In this document: piece after piece, positions 1-6,406 of the stretch
Layout: each line of letters opens with the position of its first letter
Position numbering within the stretch: position 1 is the stretch's first letter
Assembly: GCA_944388825.1 (NCBI GenBank)
Contig: CALXKG010000223.1
Location: 1-13,253 of the forward strand
DNA: 13,253 nucleotides
Origin: an uncultured Clostridia bacterium
GTDB taxonomy: Bacteria > Bacillota > Clostridia > Oscillospirales > Ruminococcaceae
Direction: 5' to 3'
The notes under the pieces: generated by a model
Database searches by the model: none
Seen by the model: the letters and a program-made list of their open reading frames with translations, nothing else
Told to the model about the DNA's origin: nothing
Translations under genes and position numbers: made by a program

Positions 1-1876
1 GGAAGATGTCGGCGCCGTACTGGCTTACGATCTCGTCCGGCGAGATGGAGTTGCCAAGGGATTTGTGCATCGCCTTGCCCTCGCCGTCGACGACCCAGCC
101 GTGGGTGCAGACCGCTTTATAGGGGGCCGGCAGGCCGCAGGCGACAGCGGTCAAGAGCGACGACTGGAACCAGCCGCGGTACTGGTCGGCGCCTTCCAGG
201 TAGAGGTCGGCCGGCCAGGAAAGGCCGGGGCGCTGCTTTAAGACGCTGAAATGGGTCGTGCCGGAGTCAAACCAGACGTCCAGAATATCCTGTTCCTGCT
301 TAAACGTTTTGCCGCCGCATTCCGGGCAGGCAAACCCTTCCGGCAGGAAGTAATCGGGGGTGTGGAGGTACCAGGAATCGGAACCTTCCTTCGCGAACAT
401 CCGGGCGATCGCCTCGATCGACTCGTGGTTCATCACCGGCTTGCCGCAGCCCGCACAGTAGAGGACGGGGATCGGGACGCCCCACCGCCGCTGGCGGGAG
501 ATGCACCAGTCGTTCCGGTCGCGGACCATCGAGGTGATCCGGTCGCGGCCCCACTGGGGGATCCACTCGACGTCGTTGATGGCTTTGACCGCGTCCTCCT
601 TGATCGAGTCGACCGAGCAGAACCACTGTTCGGTCGCCCGGAACATGACCGGCTCCTTGCAGCGCCAGCAGTGGGGGTACTGGTGGGTGATCTCCTCGGT
701 GGCGAAGATGGCCCCGCAGGCCTTCAGGTCTTCGAGGATCGGGCCGTTGGACGCAGCCGTCTTCATCCCGGCGTATTTCCCGGTCTCGGCGGTCTGGCGG
801 CCTTCGGCGTCGACCGGGACGATCAGCGGGATCTCCGGGTACTTCTGGCAGACGGTAAAGTCGTCCGCGCCGAAGCCGGGGGCGGTGTGGACGCAGCCGG
901 TGCCGCTGTCCAGCGTGACATGGTCGCCGACGATGACCAGCGACACCCGGTCGTAGAGGGGATGGCGGGTCTTCATATACTCGCAGTCGGCGCCTTTGAA
1001 CCGCCCGACCGTCTCATAGTCCGCGATGCCGGCCGTCTTCATGACGGTGGGGACCAGCTCCTCCGCCATCACATAGTATTCATCCCCCACATGGACAAGG
1101 GTATAGTCAAATTCGGGGTTTAAGGAGATCGCGAGGTTGCCGGGGATGGTCCAGGTGGTCGTCGTCCAGATGACGAAATAGACTTTCGAAAGGTCCAGCC
1201 CCATGCCGGTGAACAGGCCCTTGTCGTCGGTGACATGGAACTTGACATAGATCGAGGTGCAGGGGTCCTCCTGATACTCGATCTCAGCCTCGGCCAGCGC
1301 GGTGCCGCACTCGGCGCACCAGTAGACCGGCTTCATCCCGCGGTAGATCATCCCTTTTTCGGCCATCTTGCCGAAGACCCGCACCTGCTCCGCCTCAAAT
1401 TCCGGCTTTAAGGTGATATAGGGGTCCTTAAAATCGCCGGTGACGCCAAGGCGCATGAACTGCTCCTTCTGGCTCTCGACATAGCCCATCGCAAATTCCC
1501 GGCAGATTTCTCTGAGCTTCGGGACCGGCACGCCGTTTTTGTCGACGCCGATCTTTTTAAGCGCCTTCAGCTCGGTCGGCAGCCCGTGGGTGTCCCACCC
1601 GGGGACATAGGGGGACTGGAAGCCGGACATATTCTTGTATTTGACGATGATGTCCTTGAGCACCTTGTTGAGCGCCGTCCCCATATGGATATCGCCGTTG
1701 GCGTAGGGGGGGCCGTCATGCAGGATATACTGCGGCTTGCCGGCATTACGCTTCAGCATATTCTCATAGAGGTCGACCGCGTTCCAGTGTTTGATGAAGC
1801 CGGGCTCCTTTTTGGGGAGGTTGCCCCGCATCTCAAAACTGGTCTCGGGCAGGTTCAGGGTCTTGTTAAAGTCCAT
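1..1876 (-). CDS. ileS: Isoleucine--tRNA ligase, N-terminal 625 residues (partial)
   Basis: Class I aminoacyl-tRNA synthetase that charges tRNA(Ile) in the cytoplasm and edits misactivated valine. Reading from the ATG at 1876 there is no stop for 625 codons, and the frame runs off the window; the family is usually about 920-1050 residues, so the anticodon-binding end is missing. Visible in order: HIGH-type signature HMGT (64-67) after GPPYANGDI, GWDTHGLP (93-100), a CxxC zinc pair (C187/C190) at the start of the editing insertion, the editing-domain strings TTTTWTIPGN and TAPGFGADDF, two more CxxC pairs (C474/C477, C517/C520), DVWFDSG, and the KMSKS loop in the variant form KAMHKSLGN (601-609). 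A ribosome binding site AAAGGA lies upstream. The 106-bp gap to divIVA has no T-box hallmarks, so expression probably comes from upstream promoters. Identification is certain. Confidence 0.97.
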   Translation of the reverse strand, partial: MDFNKTLNLPETSFEMRGNLPKKEPGFIKHWNAVDLYENMLKRNAGKPQYILHDGPPYANGDIHMGTALNKVLKDIIVKYKNMSGFQSPYVPGWDTHGLPTELKALKKIGVDKNGVPVPKLREICREFAMGYVESQKEQFMRLGVTGDFKDPYITLKPEFEAEQVRVFGKMAEKGMIYRGMKPVYWCAECGTALAEAEIEYQEDPCTSIYVKFHVTDDKGLFTGMGLDLSKVYFVIWTTTTWTIPGNLAISLNPEFDYTLVHVGDEYYVMAEELVPTVMKTAGIADYETVGRFKGADCEYMKTRHPLYDRVSLVIVGDHVTLDSGTGCVHTAPGFGADDFTVCQKYPEIPLIVPVDAEGRQTAETGKYAGMKTAASNGPILEDLKACGAIFATEEITHQYPHCWRCKEPVMFRATEQWFCSVDSIKEDAVKAINDVEWIPQWGRDRITSMVRDRNDWCISRQRRWGVPIPVLYCAGCGKPVMNHESIEAIARMFAKEGSDSWYLHTPDYFLPEGFACPECGGKTFKQEQDILDVWFDSGTTHFSVLKQRPGLSWPADLYLEGADQYRGWFQSSLLTAVACGLPAPYKAVCTHGWVVDGEGKAMHKSLGNSISPDEIVSQYGADIF

Positions 1877-1982
1877 TTGTGATCTATCCTTTCACCTTCG
1901 GATTGTGTACAAAAGGGGATGGCGGCGGTTTGCCTTCAGGCGTGTCCGGTCATTTTTCGGCAGCGCGGCAAAAGGGGCCGCC

Positions 1983-2624
1983 TTATTTCAAATCCACTTC
2001 CCCGAATTTCTCCGCAAAAGCGTCGGAAGCAGGGGCGTCCGGCGCGGGTTCGGCCGCTTTTTCCTCTTTCGCCGGAAGGGCGGTCTTCGCCTGTTCGGGG
2101 AGGTTGGTAATCAGGTTTAAGTGTTCCCGGTAGAGGGAGATCAGCTTGTTTTTAAAGTTGGAGACTTCCTTCTGCAGCTGGGCAAGGTTCGCCCGCTCCC
2201 GTTCGACCTGGGAGGTGACCGCGTTCACCTTCTGCTCGGCGGTCTTCTGGGCGTCCGCGACCATCTTGTTCGCCCGCTCCTGGGCGTCGGCGACCATCTG
2301 GCTGGATTTGGCCTGGGCGTCGGAAATGAGCTGGTTGGCGTAGTCCTGCGCCTCGGTGATGGCGGCGTCGGCCTTGGCTTTCGCCTCGTTTTCGATCGAA
2401 GCCTTCATCCGCTGGGCGCCCAGCATCGCCTCTTTGAGGTTGCCCTCGTCCGAACGGTACTCGGTGATCTTGTCGGCCAGGATCTTCATCTTGCTCAAAA
2501 GCTCGGCCTTTTCCGCCTTTGCCGCCGCCAGCTTTTTGTCCGCCTCGTCAATATAGCGGTCGACATCCTCCGGGCGGTAACCAAAGGCGGCCTTTTCAAA
2601 TCGTGCTTCCTTTTCCTTGCTCAT
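1983..2624 (-). CDS. divIVA: DivIVA-family polar/septal coiled-coil protein
   Basis: 213-residue cytoplasmic scaffold that binds curved or septal membrane and recruits division or cell-wall proteins. The N-terminus has the DivIVA membrane-binding pattern: aromatic residues F9 and F14, GY (15-16), then an acidic VDRYIDE segment (21-27). Residues 28-165 are almost entirely predicted coiled coil. Within it, residues 89-132 form four consecutive 11-residue repeats, each carrying an (E/D)AQ core. The tail after residue 180 is Ala/Pro/Glu-rich and probably disordered. The start ATG has AAGGA six bases upstream. It sits between ylmH and ileS, the usual place for divIVA in Firmicutes. The family call is firm. 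Whether it acts in septum placement, polar growth or sporulation, as in different relatives, cannot be read from the sequence. Confidence 0.93.
   Translation of the reverse strand: MSKEKEARFEKAAFGYRPEDVDRYIDEADKKLAAAKAEKAELLSKMKILADKITEYRSDEGNLKEAMLGAQRMKASIENEAKAKADAAITEAQDYANQLISDAQAKSSQMVADAQERANKMVADAQKTAEQKVNAVTSQVERERANLAQLQKEVSNFKNKLISLYREHLNLITNLPEQAKTALPAKEEKAAEPAPDAPASDAFAEKFGEVDLK
2229..2360 (-). repeat. Four 33-bp (11-residue) coding repeats in divIVA
   Basis: Residues 89-132 of DivIVA read as four in-phase hendecads: ITEAQDYANQL, ISDAQAKSSQM, VADAQERANKM and VADAQKTAEQK. The period is exactly 11, typical of a right-handed or straight coiled coil. A weaker fifth copy may precede them (residues 78-88). 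The DNA copies have diverged, so this is an old duplication rather than a fresh expansion. Confidence 0.8.
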
Positions 2625-2685
2625 CTTATGTCCTTCTTTCCTCTGCTGCGGCGGGGCCGGGGAGATCGCCCCGTCCGCCCATCTT

Positions 2686-3450
2686 TTACAGGTATTTCTG
2701 GAAAACGACCGGTATCCGGCCCTTGCGGGTCGGTTCGCCGGCGCCCGTCAGTTTATATTTCCCCCGGCGGCGGATGACGAGGATATCCCCTTCCCGCAGC
2801 CGGCGGCTTACGTCCTTCTCTTCGATATGCCCGACGCTGACCAGCCCTTCGCGTATCAGCGCCGCGGCCTTCTCCCGGCCGGTCCCGGCCAGCATCGCCA
2901 CCGCCGCGTCCAGGCGCAGGGAGGCAAGCGTCCCCTTTATCTCTTCAAAGCGGTCTTCCCGCTTAACCGGCGCAAAGCCCTTTTCCATCCGGACGCCGGT
3001 ATTCCCGATCCGGTCAAACTGGGTGAGCAGCGTCTTTTCGATCCGTTCGTCGGCAAAGATGACCGCCTCCCCTTCCCCGGGGATCAGGTCGCCCAGCATC
3101 TCGCGCTTTAACTGCGCGCCGAGAAGCGTCCCCATGATCGCCCGGTGTTCCAGCTTATCGGTTTTGCGGGCGCGGGCGGTGACGCCCACGATCGGGAAAC
3201 AGCTTTCCTCCGGCTCCCAGGGGTCGGGGAAGACGCCCAGCATCACCCGCACCGCCCCTTCGTACCCGCCCCAGAAGCGGATCTGCATCCCGGTCTCTTT
3301 TGCGCACTTTTTGGCGAGCGGTTCGGCCAGCGCCTGCTGTTCCTCGCTCAGGAAATCGGAAAACTTAGGGCAGCTCTGCTTGTCGGCGAGGGCAAACAGG
3401 TTGCGGACCGACTGGAGAAAATAGCCTGTCTCCTTATCGGAACTGTCCAT
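2686..3450 (-). CDS. ylmH: YlmH-type S4-domain RNA-binding protein
   Basis: 254-residue cytoplasmic RNA-binding protein. The N-terminal two thirds match the YlmH region: an acidic helical start, a GGYEGAVRVML segment and a central GDLIPGEGEAVIFADE stretch. The C-terminus is an S4 RNA-binding domain (roughly residues 178-240) with RLDAAVAML, KAAALIREGLVSVG and the basic LREGDILVIRRRGKYK. In Bacillus subtilis, YlmH has been linked to the 50S subunit and to ribosome-associated quality control with a role overlapping RqcP; its older annotation is division-associated because of its location. Its ATG shares one base with the sepF stop (TGATG), so translation is probably coupled to sepF. The ylmG gene that often separates sepF and ylmH is absent. 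Assignment is based on domain order and neighbourhood. Confidence 0.92.
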   Translation of the reverse strand: MDSSDKETGYFLQSVRNLFALADKQSCPKFSDFLSEEQQALAEPLAKKCAKETGMQIRFWGGYEGAVRVMLGVFPDPWEPEESCFPIVGVTARARKTDKLEHRAIMGTLLGAQLKREMLGDLIPGEGEAVIFADERIEKTLLTQFDRIGNTGVRMEKGFAPVKREDRFEEIKGTLASLRLDAAVAMLAGTGREKAAALIREGLVSVGHIEEKDVSRRLREGDILVIRRRGKYKLTGAGEPTRKGRIPVVFQKYL

Positions 3451-3959
3451 CAGGGCATATACCCGCTGTTTTGCAGCTCATCCATCAGATCCCCCCGCAG
3501 GTCGACGTTGGAGGGGGTGAGCATATAGGTGTTCTTGGCAACCTGCTTGATGTTGCCCTGGTTGGCGTAGGTGACGCCGCTTAAAAAGTCCAGCACCCGG
3601 CGGGAAAGGTCGGGGGCGCGGCCCTCGAGGTTTAAGACGACGGTGATCTTTTTGTTGAGCTCGTCGGCGATCGGCTTGCAGTCCTCAAACCGGTCGGGCT
3701 GCACCAGCATCACCTGCAGCTGGGCGGACGTCTGGATGTTGACCACCCGCCCGGTGCGGGGGGTATAGCCGCCGCTGCGGGAGCCGGAGTAAGAGGAAGA
3801 GTAGTTCGAACCGTTGGAAAAGCTGGAAAAATCGGTGGTCTGGGCGGAAGCGGAGGAAGAAGCGCCGCTCTCCTCCTCGGTGTACCCGTCGTCCATCTGC
3901 TCGTCGTACTCGTTGTTGTCGCTGTAGATAAAATTCTTGATTTTATCGAAAAGTCCCAT
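3450..3959 (-). CDS. sepF: Cell division protein SepF
   Basis: 169-residue FtsZ-binding protein that anchors and bundles FtsZ filaments at the division septum. The first residues, MGLFDKIKNFI, match the amphipathic membrane-targeting helix of the family. An acidic segment follows, then a flexible Ser/Gly/Tyr-rich linker (about residues 32-70). The globular SepF domain comes last: VVNIQTSAQLQVMLVQP, DRFEDCKPIADELNKK, VVLNLEG, then RRVLDFLSGVTYA and a C-terminal FLTP-like YMLTPSNVDL stretch. Length is typical. An AAGG-containing ribosome binding site lies upstream in the 43-bp gap after yggS. The stop TGA overlaps the ylmH ATG by one base. The yggS-sepF-ylmH order is classical for Firmicutes. 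Identification is firm. Confidence 0.96.
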   Translation of the reverse strand: MGLFDKIKNFIYSDNNEYDEQMDDGYTEEESGASSSASAQTTDFSSFSNGSNYSSSYSGSRSGGYTPRTGRVVNIQTSAQLQVMLVQPDRFEDCKPIADELNKKITVVLNLEGRAPDLSRRVLDFLSGVTYANQGNIKQVAKNTYMLTPSNVDLRGDLMDELQNSGYMP

Positions 3960-3985
3960 TGCTTTTAAGCCGCCTTTCTACGTTT

Positions 3986-4001
3986 GGCCGGTGGCCCGGC
4001 C
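3986..4001 (-). other. Perfect GC-rich hairpin between yggS and sepF
   Basis: On the transcribed strand GGCCGG-GCCA-CCGGCC forms a 6-bp perfect stem with a 4-base loop, starting two bases after the yggS stop codon. It has no U-run behind it, so it is not an intrinsic terminator. It could be an mRNA processing or stability element that adjusts sepF relative to yggS, but there is no direct evidence. Confidence 0.35.
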
Positions 4002-4002
4002 G

Positions 4003-4689
4003 TTAGCCCATCTGCCTGTCCCGGCTGCCGAACAGCCCCCGCCCGATCCGGACGATGGTCGCGCCGCAGCGGACCGCCTCTTCAAAATCCCCGGTCATCC
4101 CCATCGAAAGGGTATCCGCCTGGGGGTATGCCTCCTGAAGCGCGCGGTAAAGCGCCTCCATCCGGCGGAAATACCGGCCGTCATGCGCCGCCGACGCGGC
4201 GGCCGGCTGCACAGTCATCAGCCCGCGGAGGGTGAGGGAAGGCATCGCGGCTATTTCCCCGGCCGCTTCGAGCACCCCTTCCGGCGAAAACCCGGATTTG
4301 CTCTCTTCCATCCCGATGTTCACTTCCAAAAGGCAGTCCATCTGAATGCCCGCCTTTTCCGCGGCCGCCGACAGCGCCCGCGCAAGATGCAGGCTGTCCA
4401 CCGATTCGACGCAGGACACTGCGTTTATTATATCGCGAATTTTGTTGGTCTGCAAGTGCCCAATAAAGTGAATTTGCGATTTTGGACAACTGTACTGGTT
4501 TTTCCGGGCCAGAAGCTCCTGTACCCGGTTTTCTCCCACAAGGCAGGCGCCGGAAGAAAGCGCCGCGTTCACCTTTTCGGTTGGGACGGTCTTGGCTACC
4601 GCCATCAGCCGGACCGAACCCGCCGCCCGGCCGCAGGCCGCTTCCAGCTCCCGCAGCCGGTTTAAATACCAGTTTACCCGCTCTTCCAC
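4003..4689 (-). CDS. yggS: YggS/YlmE-family PLP homeostasis protein
   Basis: Cytoplasmic pyridoxal-phosphate-binding TIM-barrel protein (PLPBP family) involved in vitamin B6 and amino-acid homeostasis; no catalytic reaction is established for the family. With the GTG start chosen here it is 228 residues, the normal length. Motifs: LMAVAKT with the PLP lysine K33, GENRVQELL (52-60), IHFIGHLQTNKI (73-84), LLEVNIGMEESKSGF, LRGLMTVQP, and the phosphate-binding end LSMGMTGDFEEAV with VRIGRGLFG. The start is uncertain: GTG 4689 has no good ribosome binding site but lies 16 bases after the upstream stop, so reinitiation is plausible; a TTG at 4746 would give a 247-residue form overlapping the previous gene by 41 bases. 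An AT-rich patch inside the gene (4421-4500) looks like an internal promoter. Confidence 0.94.
   Translation of the reverse strand: MEERVNWYLNRLRELEAACGRAAGSVRLMAVAKTVPTEKVNAALSSGACLVGENRVQELLARKNQYSCPKSQIHFIGHLQTNKIRDIINAVSCVESVDSLHLARALSAAAEKAGIQMDCLLEVNIGMEESKSGFSPEGVLEAAGEIAAMPSLTLRGLMTVQPAAASAAHDGRYFRRMEALYRALQEAYPQADTLSMGMTGDFEEAVRCGATIVRIGRGLFGSRDRQMG
4427..4455 (-). promoter_or_regulatory. Candidate sigma-A promoter inside yggS
   Basis: On the minus strand TTGCAG (4455-4450), a 17-base spacer and a perfect TATAAT (4432-4427) occur within yggS, about 470 bases before sepF. The 80 bases 4421-4500 are only about 39% GC by hand count, unlike the rest of the gene. The -10 falls on two adjacent ATA isoleucine codons, which are rare here. 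It could give sepF-ylmH-divIVA-ileS a separate promoter. The -35 matches only 3 of 6 positions. Confidence 0.4.
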
Positions 4690-4705
4690 CTCGGGAAAGC
4701 GGGGA

Positions 4706-5929
4706 TCAGACGTCTTTCTGATTATAAAGCCCAACCCCTTCCACAATAACGGTGTCGTAAAGTTTCAGGGCCGCGCCCTCCTCCGGCGTCCAGCTGTCGG
4801 AAGAGACGACGTATTCGGCCGTTTCATAGATGACGTTTATCCGTCTGAAGTACATCTTATCCACCAGCACCACATATACCCCCGGCACCCCGTCCTCATA
4901 GCGGATCGCCGATTTCGGGACCCGGAGCCCCTGGTAGGTGGCCACGATCAGCTCGCAGGCCTGCGCCCGGGAGGTGAGCAGGTAGGAGTCGATCAGATCC
5001 CCCTGCAGAATGACCAGGTATTCCCCCGCCTCGGCGTCCCGCCGCAGTTCCTGCACCGTCATGCTGACCGTTTCGGCGCGGTTGGGGAACCGCACCCGAA
5101 CCGTCCGCCCCTCGGCCAGCGAAAGCGCCTGATCCTCGGTGACGGTAAAGGCGAACTGCCAGACGTGGTCGGTGACTACTTTGACGTGGGAAGCATCGGC
5201 CGCGTAGCTCACATAGCCTTTCACCAGCCCGTCCAGGTCGGAGGCGGTCATGCCGGCAAGCGCTTCCGGCGTACAGGTGTCCTCATATCCGTCCACATGG
5301 TCGACAAAGTAGCCGGCGACGCCGCTGGTATAGGTGGTGTAGACGGCGTCGTCCCGGGCCTTCAGCGAATCCAGCTCCGACTGGAGGTCGCTGATCTCGC
5401 CGGAGTAATCGGTCCCGGCGTCGACGATGATCTGGCGGCGGGCAAAACTTTCGGTCAGGTCGCTGCGCAGGCTTTGGACGGAGGTAAAATCCTCCTCGTC
5501 CCGGGCCTGGATCAGCTGGGAGACATAGGAAGCGATCTGGGCGTTTAACGTCTCCGGCAGGACCGCCTCGCTGGTTTTGGCGGCGTCCTGCGCCCGCTGG
5601 AGGCTGGCGATGGTATCCTCCAGCGACTGGATCTCCCGCTGTAAGTCGATGGCGCCCTGGTTTTTATAGAGGCGCGCCACCTCCGCCCCGATCGGCACCT
5701 TGTCCCCGACCGAGAAATTGCAGGAAAGGACCCCCCGCTGCCCCACCTCGACCGCCTGTTCCTCCCGGAAGAAGACGCCGGTGATGGACAGGGTGTCCTC
5801 CACCGTCGTCTCATAGACCGTCTGGTAGCTGTAGCTGCTGCCGGTGTACCGGGTCAGCTGGAATACCACATAGACCAGCAGGAAGACGGCCAGCACCGCC
5901 GTGCCGGCCCGCATCAGCCGTGCGCTCAA
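4706..5929 (-). CDS. HlyD-like membrane-anchored adaptor protein
   Basis: 407-residue protein resembling HlyD-family membrane-fusion adaptors. It has a short cytoplasmic N-terminus and one transmembrane helix (about residues 8-26). A barrel-sandwich (lipoyl-like) half follows (about 55-90, with FFREEQAVEV and NFSVGDKVPIGAEVA), then heptad-rich coiled coil (about 95-115 and 178-192), the second lipoyl half (about 201-215), a beta-barrel region (255-300) and a C-terminal segment with GLRVPKSAI. The start is placed at TTG 5929 because AAGAGGAG lies exactly five bases upstream; the later ATG 5914 has no such site. Only two bases separate it from the hfq stop, and the binding site is formed by the last hfq codons, so translation is probably coupled. 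No ABC transporter or outer-membrane partner is in the window, so its substrate and partner are unknown. It may act at the cell envelope with the division genes downstream. Confidence 0.85.
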   Translation of the reverse strand: MSARLMRAGTAVLAVFLLVYVVFQLTRYTGSSYSYQTVYETTVEDTLSITGVFFREEQAVEVGQRGVLSCNFSVGDKVPIGAEVARLYKNQGAIDLQREIQSLEDTIASLQRAQDAAKTSEAVLPETLNAQIASYVSQLIQARDEEDFTSVQSLRSDLTESFARRQIIVDAGTDYSGEISDLQSELDSLKARDDAVYTTYTSGVAGYFVDHVDGYEDTCTPEALAGMTASDLDGLVKGYVSYAADASHVKVVTDHVWQFAFTVTEDQALSLAEGRTVRVRFPNRAETVSMTVQELRRDAEAGEYLVILQGDLIDSYLLTSRAQACELIVATYQGLRVPKSAIRYEDGVPGVYVVLVDKMYFRRINVIYETAEYVVSSDSWTPEEGAALKLYDTVIVEGVGLYNQKDV

Positions 5930-5931
5930 GG

Positions 5932-6162
5932 TTACTCCTCTTCCCCGTTTAAGATCGAAATGCTCTTCTGGGGGACGATGGTGGAGATTGCGTGCTTGTA
6001 GATCAGTTCCTGCTTCCCGTCGCACTCGAGAATGACGGTATAGTTGTCAAACCCCCTGACCACCCCGCGGAACTGGAAGCCGTTGACCAGGAAGAAGGTC
6101 ACCGGGATCCGTTCCTTCCGGGCCTGGTTTAAGAAAACATCCTGTAAGTTTAAGCTTTTCAT
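5932..6162 (-). CDS. hfq: RNA chaperone Hfq
   Basis: 76-residue Sm-like protein that forms a hexameric ring and binds A-rich and U-rich RNA, affecting small RNA-mRNA pairing and RNA stability. The sequence is collinear with other Firmicutes Hfq proteins. It starts with NLQDVFLNQARKE; the Sm1 region has FFLVNGFQFRGVVRGFDNYTVILE split over two strands, and the Sm2 region has the signature IYKHAIST. The C-terminal tail is short, as usual in Gram-positives. The ATG at 6162 is preceded by AAAGGGG at a somewhat long distance (11 bases). It follows miaA, the classic miaA-hfq order, but a 244-bp gap with its own promoter intervenes. In Gram-positives the dependence of small RNAs on Hfq varies, so its regulatory weight here is unknown. 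Confidence 0.97.
   Translation of the reverse strand: MKSLNLQDVFLNQARKERIPVTFFLVNGFQFRGVVRGFDNYTVILECDGKQELIYKHAISTIVPQKSISILNGEEE
5935..5942 (-). promoter_or_regulatory. Ribosome binding site that fixes the TTG start of the HlyD-like gene
   Basis: AAGAGGAG on the minus strand lies within the last two Glu codons of hfq, five bases before TTG 5929. No comparable site precedes the downstream ATG at 5914. Confidence 0.7.
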
Positions 6163-6202
6163 GTTTCAAGTATCCCCTTTCGCCGGGATCCCCGGAAGCG
6201 TC

Positions 6203-6239
6203 CCTTCGGACTGGAGGAGGCTTTCCCCCACTCCGAAAG
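6203..6239 (-). promoter_or_regulatory. Stem-loop in the hfq leader
   Basis: On the transcribed strand CTTTCGGA pairs with TCCGAAGG (eight positions, counting one G-U pair and one mismatch at the outer end). An inner GGGGG-AAAG-CCTCC stem lies inside, making a two-part hairpin in the predicted leader, about 40 bases before the hfq start. There is no U-run, so it is not a plain terminator. Autoregulation of hfq through its leader is known in enterobacteria; a similar role here is only inference. Confidence 0.4.
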
Positions 6240-6274
6240 AAGTTTCCACGCCCTGGCTGAACAAATATTACTTT

Positions 6275-6303
6275 ATTATAGCATACTCCATCCGGAATTA
6301 CAA
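6275..6303 (-). promoter_or_regulatory. Strong sigma-A-type promoter upstream of hfq
   Basis: Minus-strand TTGTAA (6303-6298), 17-base spacer, perfect TATAAT (6280-6275), with a TG at the extended -10 position (TATGCTATAAT). The surroundings are AT-rich, in contrast to the rest of the window. Predicted transcription would begin near 6268, giving a leader of about 105 bases before hfq and driving hfq, the HlyD-like gene and probably the division block. Confidence 0.8.
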
Positions 6304-6406
6304 TCGCAGAAAAATGAATTTGACGGCAAGCGGGCTTTATCCGGATGCAAAGGATCCATATCCGCCGCCGAACCGGAACCGAACCGAAACCGGCCTGCCG
6401 GTAGCG

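Larger units (their letters stand above)
6163..6406 (-). other. miaA-hfq intergenic region
   Basis: 244 bases with no convincing gene. The half nearest miaA holds short GGTTCGG-like direct repeats and an AT-rich stretch just upstream of the promoter that could act as an UP element. The half nearest hfq is the predicted leader, with the stem-loop at 6203-6239 and a short GC hairpin (CCGGG-GAT-CCCGG, near 6182-6194) before the ribosome binding site. No clear intrinsic terminator for miaA was seen. Confidence 0.6.

Noticed and set aside
251..1123. Long open frame on the plus strand opposite ileS
   Set aside because: It lies wholly antisense to the conserved IleS frame and has no family resemblance; GC-rich genes commonly leave open antisense frames. 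The same applies to the plus-strand frames over mutL, mutS, ylmH and miaA.
1877..1982. T-box riboswitch or terminator between divIVA and ileS
   Set aside because: Too short for a full T-box, no conserved T-box sequence, and the only stem (GCGGC/GCCGC) has no U-run.
2625..2685. GC-rich hairpin between ylmH and divIVA as a terminator
   Set aside because: GGGGC/GCCCC pairing is possible but no U-run follows; the ribosome binding site of divIVA comes next.
4721..4726. TATAAT at the end of the HlyD-like gene as a yggS promoter
   Set aside because: No acceptable -35 at 16-18 bases; it arises from a Tyr-Asn codon pair.
6166..6249. Possible 27-codon leader peptide starting at GTG 6249 and ending three bases before hfq
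   Set aside because: No ribosome binding site before the GTG, no recognisable composition, and it overlaps the stem-loop; an open frame of this size is expected by chance.
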